Shown here one piece after another: positions 42,984-55,900 of a stretch of DNA of 64,000 bases (the stretch's first letter is position 1; each line of letters begins with the position of its first letter). The stretch lies in assembly GCF_901709675.1 (NCBI RefSeq), contig NC_051095.1:5889956-5953955 (forward strand), in the 5' to 3' direction. The notes below the pieces were generated by a model. The model was not told the origin of the DNA and searched no databases. It saw only the letters and a list, made by a program, of their open reading frames with translations. A program made the position numbers and the translations under genes. Source of the DNA: Syngnathus acus. Taxonomy: Eukaryota > Chordata > Actinopteri > Syngnathiformes > Syngnathidae.

Positions 42984-44400
42984 TGTAAACACTACAGCAC
43001 ATCCCATGTTGTGTCACAACATGCCAATTTGATGCCGACCGAAAAGCGAGTGACACCCCGACTGTGCCAACTTGACAAATAGGACGGAAAGAAAAACAGG
43101 CTGACCTCAGTTCATCTGAATAATGCAACGGGCCTAAAGGAACACAACACAACAAGCTGGCAAAATGTATAAGTGACGGCGCCAATAAAGAATGAATTCC
43201 CCCAAAAAGGGAAGAAGGAAACCGTGCTTATGCAAGAGTTGAAAAGGGGGTGGCGCCGATGGTTGACTCGTATTTGCCGGCTTTCTCTCGCGGTTAAGCT
43301 CTGCTGCGCTTCCGTTCCACTGAAGCAGCTTGCGCCTATCAAACAACATCAATTAAACACGAGCCGTGACGGCGTCACATTCTGCCTGAACTAGTTCAGT
43401 CAGCATCCAAGATACACAGGGGGAGGGGGGTGATGTGAGAGAAGAAGAGTGATGCGAGAGTAACCAGGACGCTCGGAGAACGAGGAGAGCAAATGCACTT
43501 CTCGAGCATCGCACGTCAACGCTTTTTTTTTTTTTTTTTTGTCTTTTAAGAAAACTCAACATCCCAAAAGAGATTTTCATCCAATTTTTTTCAGGTTAAG
43601 AAATCCCTTCATAGCAGCCATACAATATTTTGGTCTGACCATATTTTTTTTCTCATTCAAAACCAAACATGTTATCTTTCAGATTCAAATAATTGTATTC
43701 ATTACAGCAAAATCAATTCAGGATAGAAGCAGCTCAGTTCAACATGCCTGCAAACGGTTAAGTCATCACTTGTGTAGGACGCAACTTGGAATTGGCCAGA
43801 GAGTGTCTGTTCCCCCCCAAATGCCACATTGGTGTGTCGAAAGCAGCCCGCAGCATCATCTGCAGCGGCCAACTTTAGCGGCGGGCGGGGCAGACGGAAT
43901 TAGAAGGCAGCCATATGTCTCAACCTTGTGATCACCCAGTCGTACGGCGAGGGAGCGGCAGGGCGTATAATGACCACGTAGAAATGACAGGATTCAAGTC
44001 CGGCGTCTGTTCTTACTCGACTCGCTTAACTTTCTCATGTCTGCCGTTGGTTGACTTATTGAAACGACTTACACCTTTCCGGGAGGAACACCCTGGTAAT
44101 TCAACAAGCGTGCTGATTGTCTTACGATAATAAGGACAAAGAGTGCACACTAGTCCATGAATGGTGAATAAACGCGCTCGAACAGTTTTGCCAATGAGCG
44201 CACAAGCAAAGTGGGTGGCACTATAAAGCACAAACCCTTGCCTGCGTGTGTGAGGGTGTGTGTGTTTGTGTGTTTTTCCAAATATAACCCGCCAGATGAG
44301 GAGCAGGGAGGCAGGGCGAGGTTGGCACAGGGGGATATAAATGGATACTAATTGTATGGCTCAGTCAGATTAAAAAGCAGAGGACTTAACTAAAATACAC

Positions 44401-44409
44401 ACGCGCGCG

Positions 44410-44462
<53 letters not shown>
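44401..44462 (+). repeat. (CG)n(CA)n compound microsatellite
   Basis: About eight CG units run directly into about 22 CA units. Alternating purine-pyrimidine throughout, so prone to Z-DNA. Confidence 0.95.
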
Positions 44463-44464
<2 letters not shown>

Positions 44465-46224
44465 GAGACACACTCTTCAGCGTGCACATAAAAATGCTCC
44501 TTCTCGTCACTCTCCTTGCGTCATTCCACGCTCCAAAATGTCACGTGTCGTTGCGCATTTAAACGGATGATAATTCTATGCCTCTCGTTTGACAGCAAAA
44601 TCTAACCGAAACCATTTCTTCCGTGCATTTACTCCTTTAATCTCCCCCTAAAATAGAGCCCTGTACTGCTCTATGGACTTTGCCCGTTCGTCTGAGCTTA
44701 GCAGGTCAAACGACTCCAGAGAACAAAGTGGGGAATCAGAACTCAACTGGCAATACTCAACTACACAAAATAACATTATAGTTGGATTTCTAATACAAAC
44801 GAAAATGGCTCTGTTGCAGAAAATTATCATTCAAAGGTGGAAGTAAAACAAAACGGGTGCGCAGCAAATGCTCATTAAGTGCAAGCACTCATTTTGTGCA
44901 TTTTTGTTTTTTACAAAAATCTTATTTTGAAGGTTTTACTACCCTAGGTTTTCTTGCATGTCATTCAAATCCCCAAATGAATAGGCTGGCTTACTCACCT
45001 GTGTGAACGACCCAGTAAAGTTGGTCCTGTTTGCGCCCCATCGGCGAGTCCATCACAAGGCCGCTTATTGTCCAATTACGCCACCATATGCGCTTAAAAC
45101 ATTATTAAAAGTTAAATATGTTCATTTTTTTAGGACACTAACTTGTTAACTCCTCGTTCACTTTAAACTAACAGGCAGTTGTTGGGGGGGGAATCACCCT
45201 TGTTTTTTTTATGTACTTCTGGATTCGATGTCAGGACGGCCATGAACACGATCTTCTTCACGATTTCAGCTAGTGAAGGACTTGATGGCGCTGGTGAGTG
45301 ATGACTGCCACCCCGTGGTTAACACTGGTATTACATATTCCACTGAGCTACTCTTATATGGCTTTCTATGAGCCCTGATCTAAATCCTATTGAACTTCTT
45401 GGTTGAGTTGAAACATGGCGTCTGGAGAAAGCACCTTTCAAACCTAAACAACTGGGGACAAAAACATTTTTTTAAAAAATGCCTGCTGAGAGGTGGACAA
45501 GTGTCTCTGAAGGCTACAGAAATTGTTTGAATGGAGTATTTGCCTGAAAGGTTTAGTCAAAGTCAAAGTCTGCTTTAGCAAACAAATAATGTTATTTTTG
45601 TCATTGCATTTATAGTGACTTTATTTATGTATGTATGTATGTATTTATTTATTTATTTTATTTTTTTAATAAATCCACTGACGGCTTTTCAAAAGCAATG
45701 ACTGTTTTCAATTGACTTTTTATTTGATCATGCTGATGGTGTTGTCTTTCCTTTCATTAACATGGAGCTACCAACAAAAGTGTGTAGTTAGTTAGCGTTT
45801 GCGGTATGTATTTAGGATGTTGATTGAGCTTTGCATAACACTGAGTCGTCTTGAAACGCTACTTTGTTGCCATCTTGTGGTCAATATACGAAATGCTATC
45901 GGTTGTGTCTCGCGCGAGTTTGTATATTCGTTTTAAAAGTAAAAATGGGAAAGGGCTGTAGTCAATCAAAAAATCAATCTTGGTTGACTTTCATTCATCC
46001 AATATTTTTACCATCTGATTGGTCACTGAGGCGAGAAAAAAAAAAAGACCGTTATTTCTCTATGTGTAAAGCCAAGTAATACTCGTACCTCGGGCGTAAT
46101 AAATTAGTGATCAAATTGACCAGATTATAAAATTGCCCTGTCCAAACCAGTAAACTATTAAATGAGTTAACCAGGTGACACACCGATTGTCTTTATTATT
46201 TTATTATTTTTTTGGTCAATTAAA

Positions 46225-46975
46225 CAAGGTAAAACAACAGATGGTATAATAATAATGCATGGTAAATTTAACAATAAGTAAATGAAATATAAGAAATCAA
46301 TGATGAAAATGCACGGTAAATCTAAGAGACTAACATGGTAAATTGGACAAAGGAATAATAATGCATGGTAAATCATCAGATGGCGTAATAATAATGCATG
46401 GTAAATTTAACAATAAGTAATTGAAATATAAGAAATCAATGATGAAAATGCACGGTAAATCTAAGAGAATAATGACATGGTAAATTGGACAAAGGAATAA
46501 TAATGCATGGTAAATCATCAGATGGCATAATCATAATGCATGGTAAATTTAACAATAAGTAAATGAAATATAAGAAATCAATGATGAAAATGCACGGTAA
46601 ATCTAAGAGAATAATAGCATGGTAAATTGGACAAAGGAATAATAATCCATGGTAAATCATCAGATGGCATAATCATAATGCATGGTAAATTTAACAATAA
46701 GTAAATGAAATATAAGAAATCAATGATGAAAATGCACGGTAAATCTAAGAGAATAATAACATGGTAAATAGGACAAAGGAATAATAATGCATGGTAAATC
46801 GTCATATCACATTAAGTCAAGAAGAAGTAAACAGAATCATAACGCTTGGTAAATCTAACAAAAAGATTAATGCATGGTAAATCAGTCATAATAAAGCATC
46901 AATCAGTCAAACAAAATGCATGGCAAATCAGTCAATCAAAATGCATGGTAAATCAAACAGAACGATCATGCAAGG
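46225..46975. repeat. Minisatellite, about 142-bp higher-order unit built from CATGGTAAAT words
   Basis: The word AACAATAAGTAA recurs at about 46270, 46410, 46551 and 46694, giving unit lengths of 139-142 bp. Each unit holds about four copies of GCATGGTAAAT or CACGGTAAAT at 30-45-bp intervals. From 46800 the higher-order unit dissolves into scattered single words. It ends just 19 bp before the stop codon of the lectin gene, so part may be its 3'UTR. Open frames across it are artefacts. Confidence 0.92.
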
Positions 46976-46993
46976 TCAATTGCATTCGTATGA

Positions 46994-49900
46994 TTACTCG
47001 CCACTTGTATTGGCGCCTTTATCCAGCGCATAACGCTCCATGGGCATCTTACACATGTAGCCGTTGAGTTGCGCGCACGACATCATCTTCCATTTGCCAG
47101 ACTGAAAGTCCAAGTGAGATTGATTTTAATGCAAAAAACCTCGTCTCCGGCAAGCGGGTCAATCTTTTCCGCACCCACCTGGCTCAAGGTGGCCACGCAA
47201 TTCTCCAACCTGTCGCCAAGTTCTTCCGGAGCCCAGTTGGTTAAGGTCACCTTCTGGTGGTCCGACCACGCGAATTTGCCGGGAACCACCAGGGCGTTCA
47301 GTCCGATCCACGTGTTGCCGGGTGCTGCAAACAGCAAGAGAGCTCTCATTTGCTTTCCAGATATGGCAGCGATCAAGCAGTTGCGACGCTTGGCGAGCGC
47401 GCACCTGACGTCAGGAGGTCTTGCAGCCAATCCCGCTCAACCTTGGAGCGAATGGACACCAGCTTGGCATTCAGACAGGAGCAGTTTTGTCGAGCGCCGT
47501 ACCACGTCTTTCTCTCATCAAAACGTTTGTAGCAAAAGTCCGCAAACTCCTCCCATTCAGGTCCCAAGCATCTCGGCTCTGCGCGCAAGATGGCGTCACG
47601 TGATGAAGTATGCTTTCTATTCTAGACAGCCTACTCACCCTGGTCTCCAAAAGTGTAAGACGGAGATCGAGCCAAACCGTCACCAACACTGCAGACAGTA
47701 AAGTGAGAATGAGCCGGGCGTCTTCAAATAGACGCTGCAGTGAGAGCCAACCTCGAGGTGATCCCGTTCCTGGCGGAGCTGTTGTAGGCCTTCTGTGGGT
47801 CTCTCTTCAGCAAAGTCACAATTCCTCCAATCGCGTTCTCAATGACGCCCGAGTGAATGGCAGCCGCGCAGATGTTTGACTCCTGCACTCAGAGAACATC
47901 TCAGACAAAGAAGAAGAACTCTGCTGGCAGGTCGTGCACTAATTAACATACTTGTTTGTAGATCTGTGTTCCGTAGACCGTGTAGGTTTGGGCGCAGCCC
48001 GGCGGGCACCGGACCCTGCGGGAGACCTTGAGTTACGAGGAGGCTTTTCCGCAAGAAAAATTGATGGCGGGTTTGACTCACGTCATTGAACCGTCGATGC
48101 CGAGGCTGGTGGCTGTGCTGCTGCATAAGATGTCTGCGGGTCAGAAGGGCAAATCAAAGCCTGTTTCTTGCTGGGTTTTCCACTGCACTCTAAACGTCGG
48201 TACTCACCGCGAGAGGTGTCGTCAGGCATGCACCCTAAGACGTCAAAGCGAAGGCCAAAAAACTTTGGCAGAAGGCGGATGTACTGGGCCAACACGAACC
48301 TGGTTAGCATGTACGTCCCCACAACAGGCTGGAATCAAAACACGCGCGTTTGCAATGAATGACAAAGTTCGAGTCGGCTACCGCTCGCTCACCTGCTCTG
48401 GGTGGCGATACCAAGTCTTTCCGTCAATACTGAACTGCAACTCAAATATGCTGGAAGAATACCCTTCGTAGAGACACCTCTGGGTCACAATGCCCGTCAC
48501 CTTGAAGCGCTGACCGAGGTTCACCTGGATCCAGCTGCCGACTGAGGGCGGAAGGCATTCCATTGCATTGCTCAGGATACCAAACGACCAACAACTACGA
48601 CGGAGAGCTGTGGTGTTTTTTTTTTTTTTTACATACGTATTTTGGACGGTCTCCAGCAACCGCTGCCCCCCAGACGCGCTTTGTGAGGTTCGCCATTGAT
48701 CGCAGAGGAAGAGGCTGAAAAGGAGGAGTCTGGGATTCCCCCGCTAGCGATGCCCAGACTGTCAAGACACACTGAGGAAAGACAAAAAAGTGGAAGGAAC
48801 GCTCGCTCATTCACTCTCCCTCGCCGACGCGCTTTCTGGGGATCCGTTGGATTCTTTCCTTGTGAAGCCCACCTTTCTCCTCACAGCTGTAGACAATGTG
48901 GAGGTATTTGGAGACACCAGGGCAGGGGTCCGTATCCGTAGGTTGAATGGGGCAAATCTGATGTTTGTCACACAATGCTCTAAAGTGAGAGAGAGCCCCT
49001 TTCATCCTGCAGCGACCTGCAAATGACAACACAGTGCCATTTTATGCACATTTCATTCACATACCAACTTCAACTGGTTGCAGGACAAAGGGAATTTTAA
49101 TGGTTAATGACTATAGCGTCTAAGTCCATGCATATTGATATTGAATTATACATACCGACTTCAACTGGTTGCATGACAAAGGGAATTTCAATGGTTAATG
49201 ACGCTTTAAAGCGTCTAAGTCCATGCATATTGATATTGAATTATAGATTACAAATGAGTTCCTGGACTGCGTGTGACACCTCGCGACAGAAACGGCTCCA
49301 GGACAGCGAGCTAAAATCAACAATGCCACTGGAGGATTCTTACCGTGTGATCCGGCGCCGCCACTCAGACAGACGTTGCTACGCCTCCGTCCGAGGAAAG
49401 CCGACTGTACGCGGATGACGCTTTCATCGGAACATTCAAGGAGTCTCGAATCGTCTTGGCAGACAAATTCCTCCTTGTAGCCTGAGAGCGAGAGAGCACA
49501 ACCGCTGACTTCTCTCCGTCTTTTTTTTACAGAGACGTTGAAGGCGACTTACCGTCATGTAGCAGCAGCTGGGGTTTTGCTGTCTTTCCTAGAAGCGGGA
49601 ACCAGAACGTGTGATGAAGGTCCACCCACCGTGGGGCGTCGCATCTCACTTACCTTTTCCTCTTTTCTTGCAGACGTAGCCTTTCATGTTGTCGCACTTG
49701 TCACGCTCCCAGTCACTGCTGCCGGTGAGCAAGGAAAGACATTTCCCCCCGTTGGCGTCACCTGGAGGGAGGGAGGGGGGAGACAAGATCTGAGCGCTCA
49801 TCCGTTCCTCCAAAGTGCAGCTGACAACCGCCTCAGCCCGACCTGCACTCGAGTGGAGGTAAGAGAAGGGGGATCCGTCAACCCACTTGCCGCCGTCACC

Positions 49901-52900
49901 CTCGATGCCTCCGTTGGCGCCCAACCACAGGGAGGCGTCATCACCCATCAGAACCATGGCGATACCTTTGGATCCCAAAGAGAACATGCACGATTCCAAA
50001 TCGACTCACACTTGACTCCAACTTGACGGGTGTGGCACAGCCATGACAAAGTGCTAACAATACCGCAACAAAGAGTGAAGCCAAAAAACAACCAAGCAAA
50101 GCTGGCCATATTTCAGCTTGATCACGTTTCGAGTTGGAAAGGAAGGTGAAGTAGGGAAAAAAATCAAAGTTTCTTTCTCGAGTCATACGCAAATTCACGG
50201 CCAGCCTACCCTTTATGAAGGCCTCCTCACGCGAGTCGGTGATGCTGAGCAGGTCCCCTTCGAGGCGTTTGCAGTCGTCTTGCGCCTTCTGCCAGGTCTT
50301 GGTGGGCTGGCTGATCATCAGGTAGCAGAAGTCGTCGGTGGGGTTGTCTAGCCACCAGCCGCATTTGTCAGTCCAGCCTGCGAGCCAGACGGCGTAAGAC
50401 GGCATAAGACAGCGGCAGTGCGGCATAAGACAGCGGCAGTGCGGGACACCTACTGACGAGGCTGACTGATGATGCCAGCCGTCGAGTCCCTCCGTGCTTG
50501 GCTGCAAGGAAGGGGGTCAAATATCAGCAAATGCGATGGATGCGTCCAAAAAGGAGCGCTCGGGAGCGACGTTTGCACCTGTTTTGCAGAAGAATGGCCG
50601 CGCCGTTGAGCACTGACAGCCACTCAACTCCCCAACAGAATTTGGGAACACACAGTCCCCCGAGGTGCCTTTTTCCCATTGTTTGTACTCCTGCGGACGA
50701 CACGCGTGTATTGGACTCCCAACGCCCTTCCTCGGCTCACTCGCGCCCACGTTTTGCCCATTTCCCCTCCAAAACAATCCCATCGTTGAGCGGCGTTTCT
50801 CCCCTTTTTTTTATGCTGCTCAAATTTAGACTTTCCCAGCGCAGCTTTTGAAAAATAGGCAATTCACTTACAAAGGTTGTTCCGTCACTCCACTCGTAGT
50901 CGTCGCCCGTCGTATTCTTGAGTCCCACCAAAGCAGATTGTTGGGTCTGCGAGTGATCTTGAAGAAAGGAAGGAAGGAAGGACAAGAAGAGTTTCAGGGC
51001 AAGAAGAGCTTCAGGCAAATGACGAGTGCGGCGGTTCCTCTTGGTGCTCACCATACACAAATTGGGCCTCTTGCTTAGAGTGGACGCTAGCCAGGTGGCC
51101 TCCCCGGGCTTGACAGAACTTCTCAGCATTGTCATAATTTTCATGCGTCTTCTCGTAACGGTAACAATAATCGTCATAGTGGAAGGTGTTGTCATCGCAG
51201 TAGGCAGCTGGGCCCGCAAAGAAAAACGTTACCGTGACAAGACGGCCAAAGTGCAAATAAGCGTGCTGCAACTCACTCTTCACTACAGCAGGACCATGTT
51301 TGGGGGAACACGTCTGTCCCTCTGGGCAGCCTGCACAAAAAAAGACCCGTTTGCTTCTTTCATTGGCAACGTGAGCACGGACGTGCAGGCTTACTCTGCG
51401 GCCGTTTGCACATGTAGGCCAACGAGGAATGACAGGAGCCAGAGCGCCACTTCCCAGGCTCTCCTATTCCCCCTTGGTTGACGTAGGCGCAGGACGCAAC
51501 GTCGGCGCTGTCGGGAGAAAAATTATTTTCCTGTTTTGTTTTCCTCCAAAAGTGTCCGTCTTCAAAATTGGTTCCAGAACCTCCGCCTGACAACAGCATG
51601 CAGAGTTGTGAGGTCTTACCTTTCGAGTTCTTTTGGGGCCCAGTTGCGGTGTGTTGTTGTCTGGCCATCAGACCAGGCCAGCTTCTGGCTCCTGCCTTCA
51701 AAGCGACACCAGGAGTCGTCGCATTTCTGCGGGGAAAAACAACAACAGTCCCAGTTGTTTCTCCAGAGTCCACTGCCGCTTCCATCTCACCTGGTTGGAG
51801 AGTCCCAGCCAGAAGGGGGTGTCCTTGTCCATGGTCGTCTTCACAAAGTCTTCCTCGGTCGAGGAGGTGATCGAGACCAGGTTTCCGCCCAGCCAGACGC
51901 AGTGGTGCCAGGCCCCCAGCCAACCGTTGGGCTTCACCTCCTTCTTGTAGCAGCTGGAGTCCTGCTCGACCCACCCGGGATCACACTTGCCGTCTGAGGG
52001 CACAATTTGGGGAACAGGCGGCCAGATCAGAGCACACTCCTGTTTTGCCCTGCAGCCCACTTTTGAGCAAAGGGTCATTTTCTCAGGTCGGGCAAATTGG
52101 AAGATCACTCGACTTGGTTAAGCTCAGCCCAGTGCATTTTCTTTAAATGACTCCGGAAAATTCACCTTCACGCTTGAGAAACAACCGCGGCCGCATACAA
52201 AGTGGCGCTGTGCAAGTTAAGACGATGCAAAAAACATTCAACACGTGGCTGAATACTTCACAAAAATGAACAAAAAACTGCACAGAATTTGTTGGTTGGC
52301 ATGGTGTGACTCCAGGATCTTTTTTTTTGACGCTCAGTCTGACTTACCGACAAGAGTCGGGGAAGATTCTTTCACTCCTGCAAGAGGAAACGAAAAGACA
52401 GACATTAAGGCACAGACGGACGTCAAGGGGCGATAACGGTCGGTGGGGCGTCATGCCTCACTTACCTTTTCCTCTTTTCTTGCAGACGTAGCCTCTCTCG
52501 TTGCCGCACGGGTCGTACTTCCAGTCGCCGCTGCCAGCGAGCAAGGAGAGACAATGCCCCCCTTCGGTGTCACCTGGAGGGAGGGAGGGAGACAAGATCT
52601 CAGTGCTCCTCCTTTCCTCCAAAATGCAGCAGACAACCGTCTCCGACCGACCTTCACAATGGCGCTTGAACGTGAACGAGGATCCGTCAATCCATTTGCC
52701 GTCATCGTCATCGAGTGAGACATCGGCGCCCAACCACAGAGAGGACGCTTGTGCCTGACCCGTGACGAAACCTGTGGATCAAAAGAGAACATGCAAGATG
52801 ACGAGAAGTAGTATCAACACCAAGCAAGCAATAACAGTGCGGTATCCTACGCTTGAACTATTATTTCATGTTCTAATGATAACATATGCACTTATATGGT

Positions 52901-55900
52901 TTCGTAGCCACTTATTGATACACAATGTATGTTTAAAAAAAAAGGGTGACACTACTTTGCGGGTGGTCTTGAAACCAATTATCCGCGGTAAACGAGGGAT
53001 TACTGTACCATCAAACCTGTCCTGTAAAGAGATATAAAAATAATACGAAGGGGATGTGGAAGGAAGGTATTAAACACTGGAGCTAAAAACAAAAACACAA
53101 AGTACCCGGCTTATTGTATTGAAATCGAGCGATCGATACACAAAATGAAAGCGGTGGCCAATGAATTTAATAGTTGTTTGTTTGTTTGTTTTTGGTCAAT
53201 GTGGGACCTGCCAGCTGGCAGGAAAAACACAGGATCCAGACAGACTCGGCTGCTCAATCCATATATTTCTTGGTGTAGAAGTAAAACCTCAACTGATGAC
53301 AATGATATTGATATGTGTAGCATCCACAAAAGTTCTTGATGAAATTGCACAACCACTGACTCACATACGCATTATGTCTTACATCTGGTAGATTTCCAAA
53401 GGATATGAAAATAGCTACTACTACCACTGTAGAAATAGACTAATTACACGCCATTCTCTCTCTCTGCTCTTTCAGTTCGCCGAGATCCTTGAAAAGGTTT
53501 CACAGAAAAACTCGACAACTTTGTTGAATAAAGAAAAGAAAAAAGTCAATATGGATTCTCAGCGCAACATCAATGGCACTAATGGATCCTATCGAGAGCG
53601 TCACACAAAAAAAAGGTGATGGGTATTTTCACAGATCTAAAGAAAGCATTTGACACAATAAATCATGGCATCAGAGTGGACTGGGTGAGGAGCGACTTAA
53701 TCAACAGGCAGCAATCTGTAAAAATTGGAGATCAGACCTTTTGCCCATAACATGTGGAGAACCTCAAGGGTCGGCTGTCCTTGCTCCTAAACACGATCAT
53801 CGTGCAGTAATGCATCAAAAATAATGAAATGCATTTTGTTTTGCTCATGATACAAACATCTATTGCTCTGCGGACAATTGACAGCAGCTTATGGAAACAA
53901 CCACAATTTGAGTGAAACACAATTTGCATGATTTGCAAAGTATACATATCGAACCTCATTTGGAAGGGAAAATTGACAATCTTATGACGGAAAGAGCTTC
54001 TGAAATAAAAGTCCTGGGTGTGACTGTTGACAATAAAAATCTGCTGGAAATCATGTCAAAACAAAAATGTCAAAGGCAATTCGGAAGCATTGCGGACTCC
54101 AGATACCGACATCTACTCAGAACTACTGTGTGGGGAATATGGGGTAACACCAAATAAGTCAAGCAATAAAGAAAATAACAAGGAGAATACAAACGCACTT
54201 TTTATAATACCAGACAAAACTTTTGTCACTCAGGGATCTTGATCAAACACACGACAGCTCAAATTATGATGTACACAGCAAGATATGGTGACCTTCTTCC
54301 AAGCGGGAGACACTTTTTTTTTTTTTTTATGGAAAGGCGGGCAGGGTGGCTATCATCTGAGACGGAAACTGAATATTAGGCGTGGAAAAGTCTGCTGAAC
54401 AACCATACAAATGTGTATAACTGTTTGTGGGGTGAAATTGTGCAATGGTCGAGAAAACGAGCGCACTTAAAAACTGCTCAAAAAAGTGTATCAAATCTGG
54501 TCTCTTAACATGCATGAGAAAAAAGACAAAGTGACTACACACAGGCAAAAAGGAATCTGAAAGTGTGTCTACTTCTGTTTTATTGATTTGTATGTTGAAT
54601 TATTTGTTGAATGGATTAGGGTGGGAATCTAAAAAGCTCTGCTTCCTCCTACTCCAGCATTCTTTGTTTTTTTTCATTTTGGGTGACTTAGATATGGCAC
54701 TTTAAAGTGCTTTATTTTCCTATTTACGTGTTTTAAATATGTGCAAAATAAACATAACTTGTTCATGTTCAATATTTCAATTCACGGCCAGCCTACCCTC
54801 TATGAAGGCCTGCTCACGCGAGTCGGTGATGCTGACCAGGTTCCCTTGGTGGGCTTGGCAGTGGTCTTGCGCCTCCTGCCAGGTCTTGGTGGGCTGTGGG
54901 ATGATCAGGTAGCAGAAGTCGCTGGAGGGGTGGTCCAGCCACCAGCCGCATTTTTCAGTCCAGTCTGCGAGCCAGACATAAGACGGCGTTACGCAAGACA
55001 GTGCAAGACGGACGGCGCCAGTGCTGGACACCTACCAGGTTGGCCCACCAATGGTGGCAGCTGTGGACGCCCTCTGCCGCGCTTGGCTGCAGAGAAAGGG
55101 GGTATAAGCAAATGCGGGACCCGTCCAAAAGGAGCGCTCGGGAGCGACGTTAGCACCTGTTTGGCAGATTACTGACACCTTCCAGTGGCATGGGTAGTTC
55201 AGGTAGAGCCGTGCGTCAGAACCCATGACTGCACAGTCACCACCGGAGTAGCTTCTGTCATTGAGGTCGTCGTAGTCCTGCGGACGAGATTTTGGACAGA
55301 ACTTTAAGCGTGTTGCATTTGATCTGGTCGTCTTCCTGCCGCATTTCCTCACTTAATGGCGTACCTTCTCTCATTCAAGTTTCACTTTGGTTTGTCGGCT
55401 TCACTTTATTGTCAGTCAAAGTAGTATGAACATTGCAATGAAATGAAGCATGTAGTGCCCTCTCTGGCGAGCCAAAGGTCTCATGCGCAATGCAACTAAA
55501 CCTGAAGACCTAAAGACAAACCAGAGGCACCATCCAGGATATTTCCTGGACATCTTAACTGCCTCCTCGCTGTCTCTAAAATCAGAGTGCCAAAAATGTG
55601 TCATCGGCTGCCCGATGCCTCAAGACAAAACGGATGCCTGCACACCGACTTTTCCAAAGGCCTCCAGCAATTCACTTACCAAAGCTGTTCCATCACTCCA
55701 CTTGTAGTTGTTGCCCTTCTTCTTGAGTCCCACCCAAGGATTAGTTATTTGAAAGTGATCTTGATGAAAGGAGGGAGAACAAGAGCTTCAGGGCAAGAAG
55801 AGCTTCAGCCAAGTGACGACTACGGCGGTTCTTCTTGGTGCTTACCATACAGGAATTGGCCATCTCGCTTAGAGTGGACGCGAGGCAGTTGGGCTCCCCG

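Larger units (their letters stand above)
41811..46180. other. Intergenic region without recognised gene
   Basis: No conserved coding sequence. CA tracts are at 42930-42981 and 44401-44462 (the latter begins with a GC run). A 20-bp match to the LINE tail (AGTCAAAGTCAAAGTCTGC) lies at 45557. A CTCF-like word on the minus strand, CCACAAGATGGCAA, lies at 45869-45882 (one mismatch to consensus). Confidence 0.5.

Noticed and set aside
46167-46805. Repeated minus-strand frames of LPCIFIIDFLYF type, and the idea of a CRISPR array
   Set aside because: The frames follow the minisatellite period. The repeat units have no unique spacers of constant length, and the genome is vertebrate.
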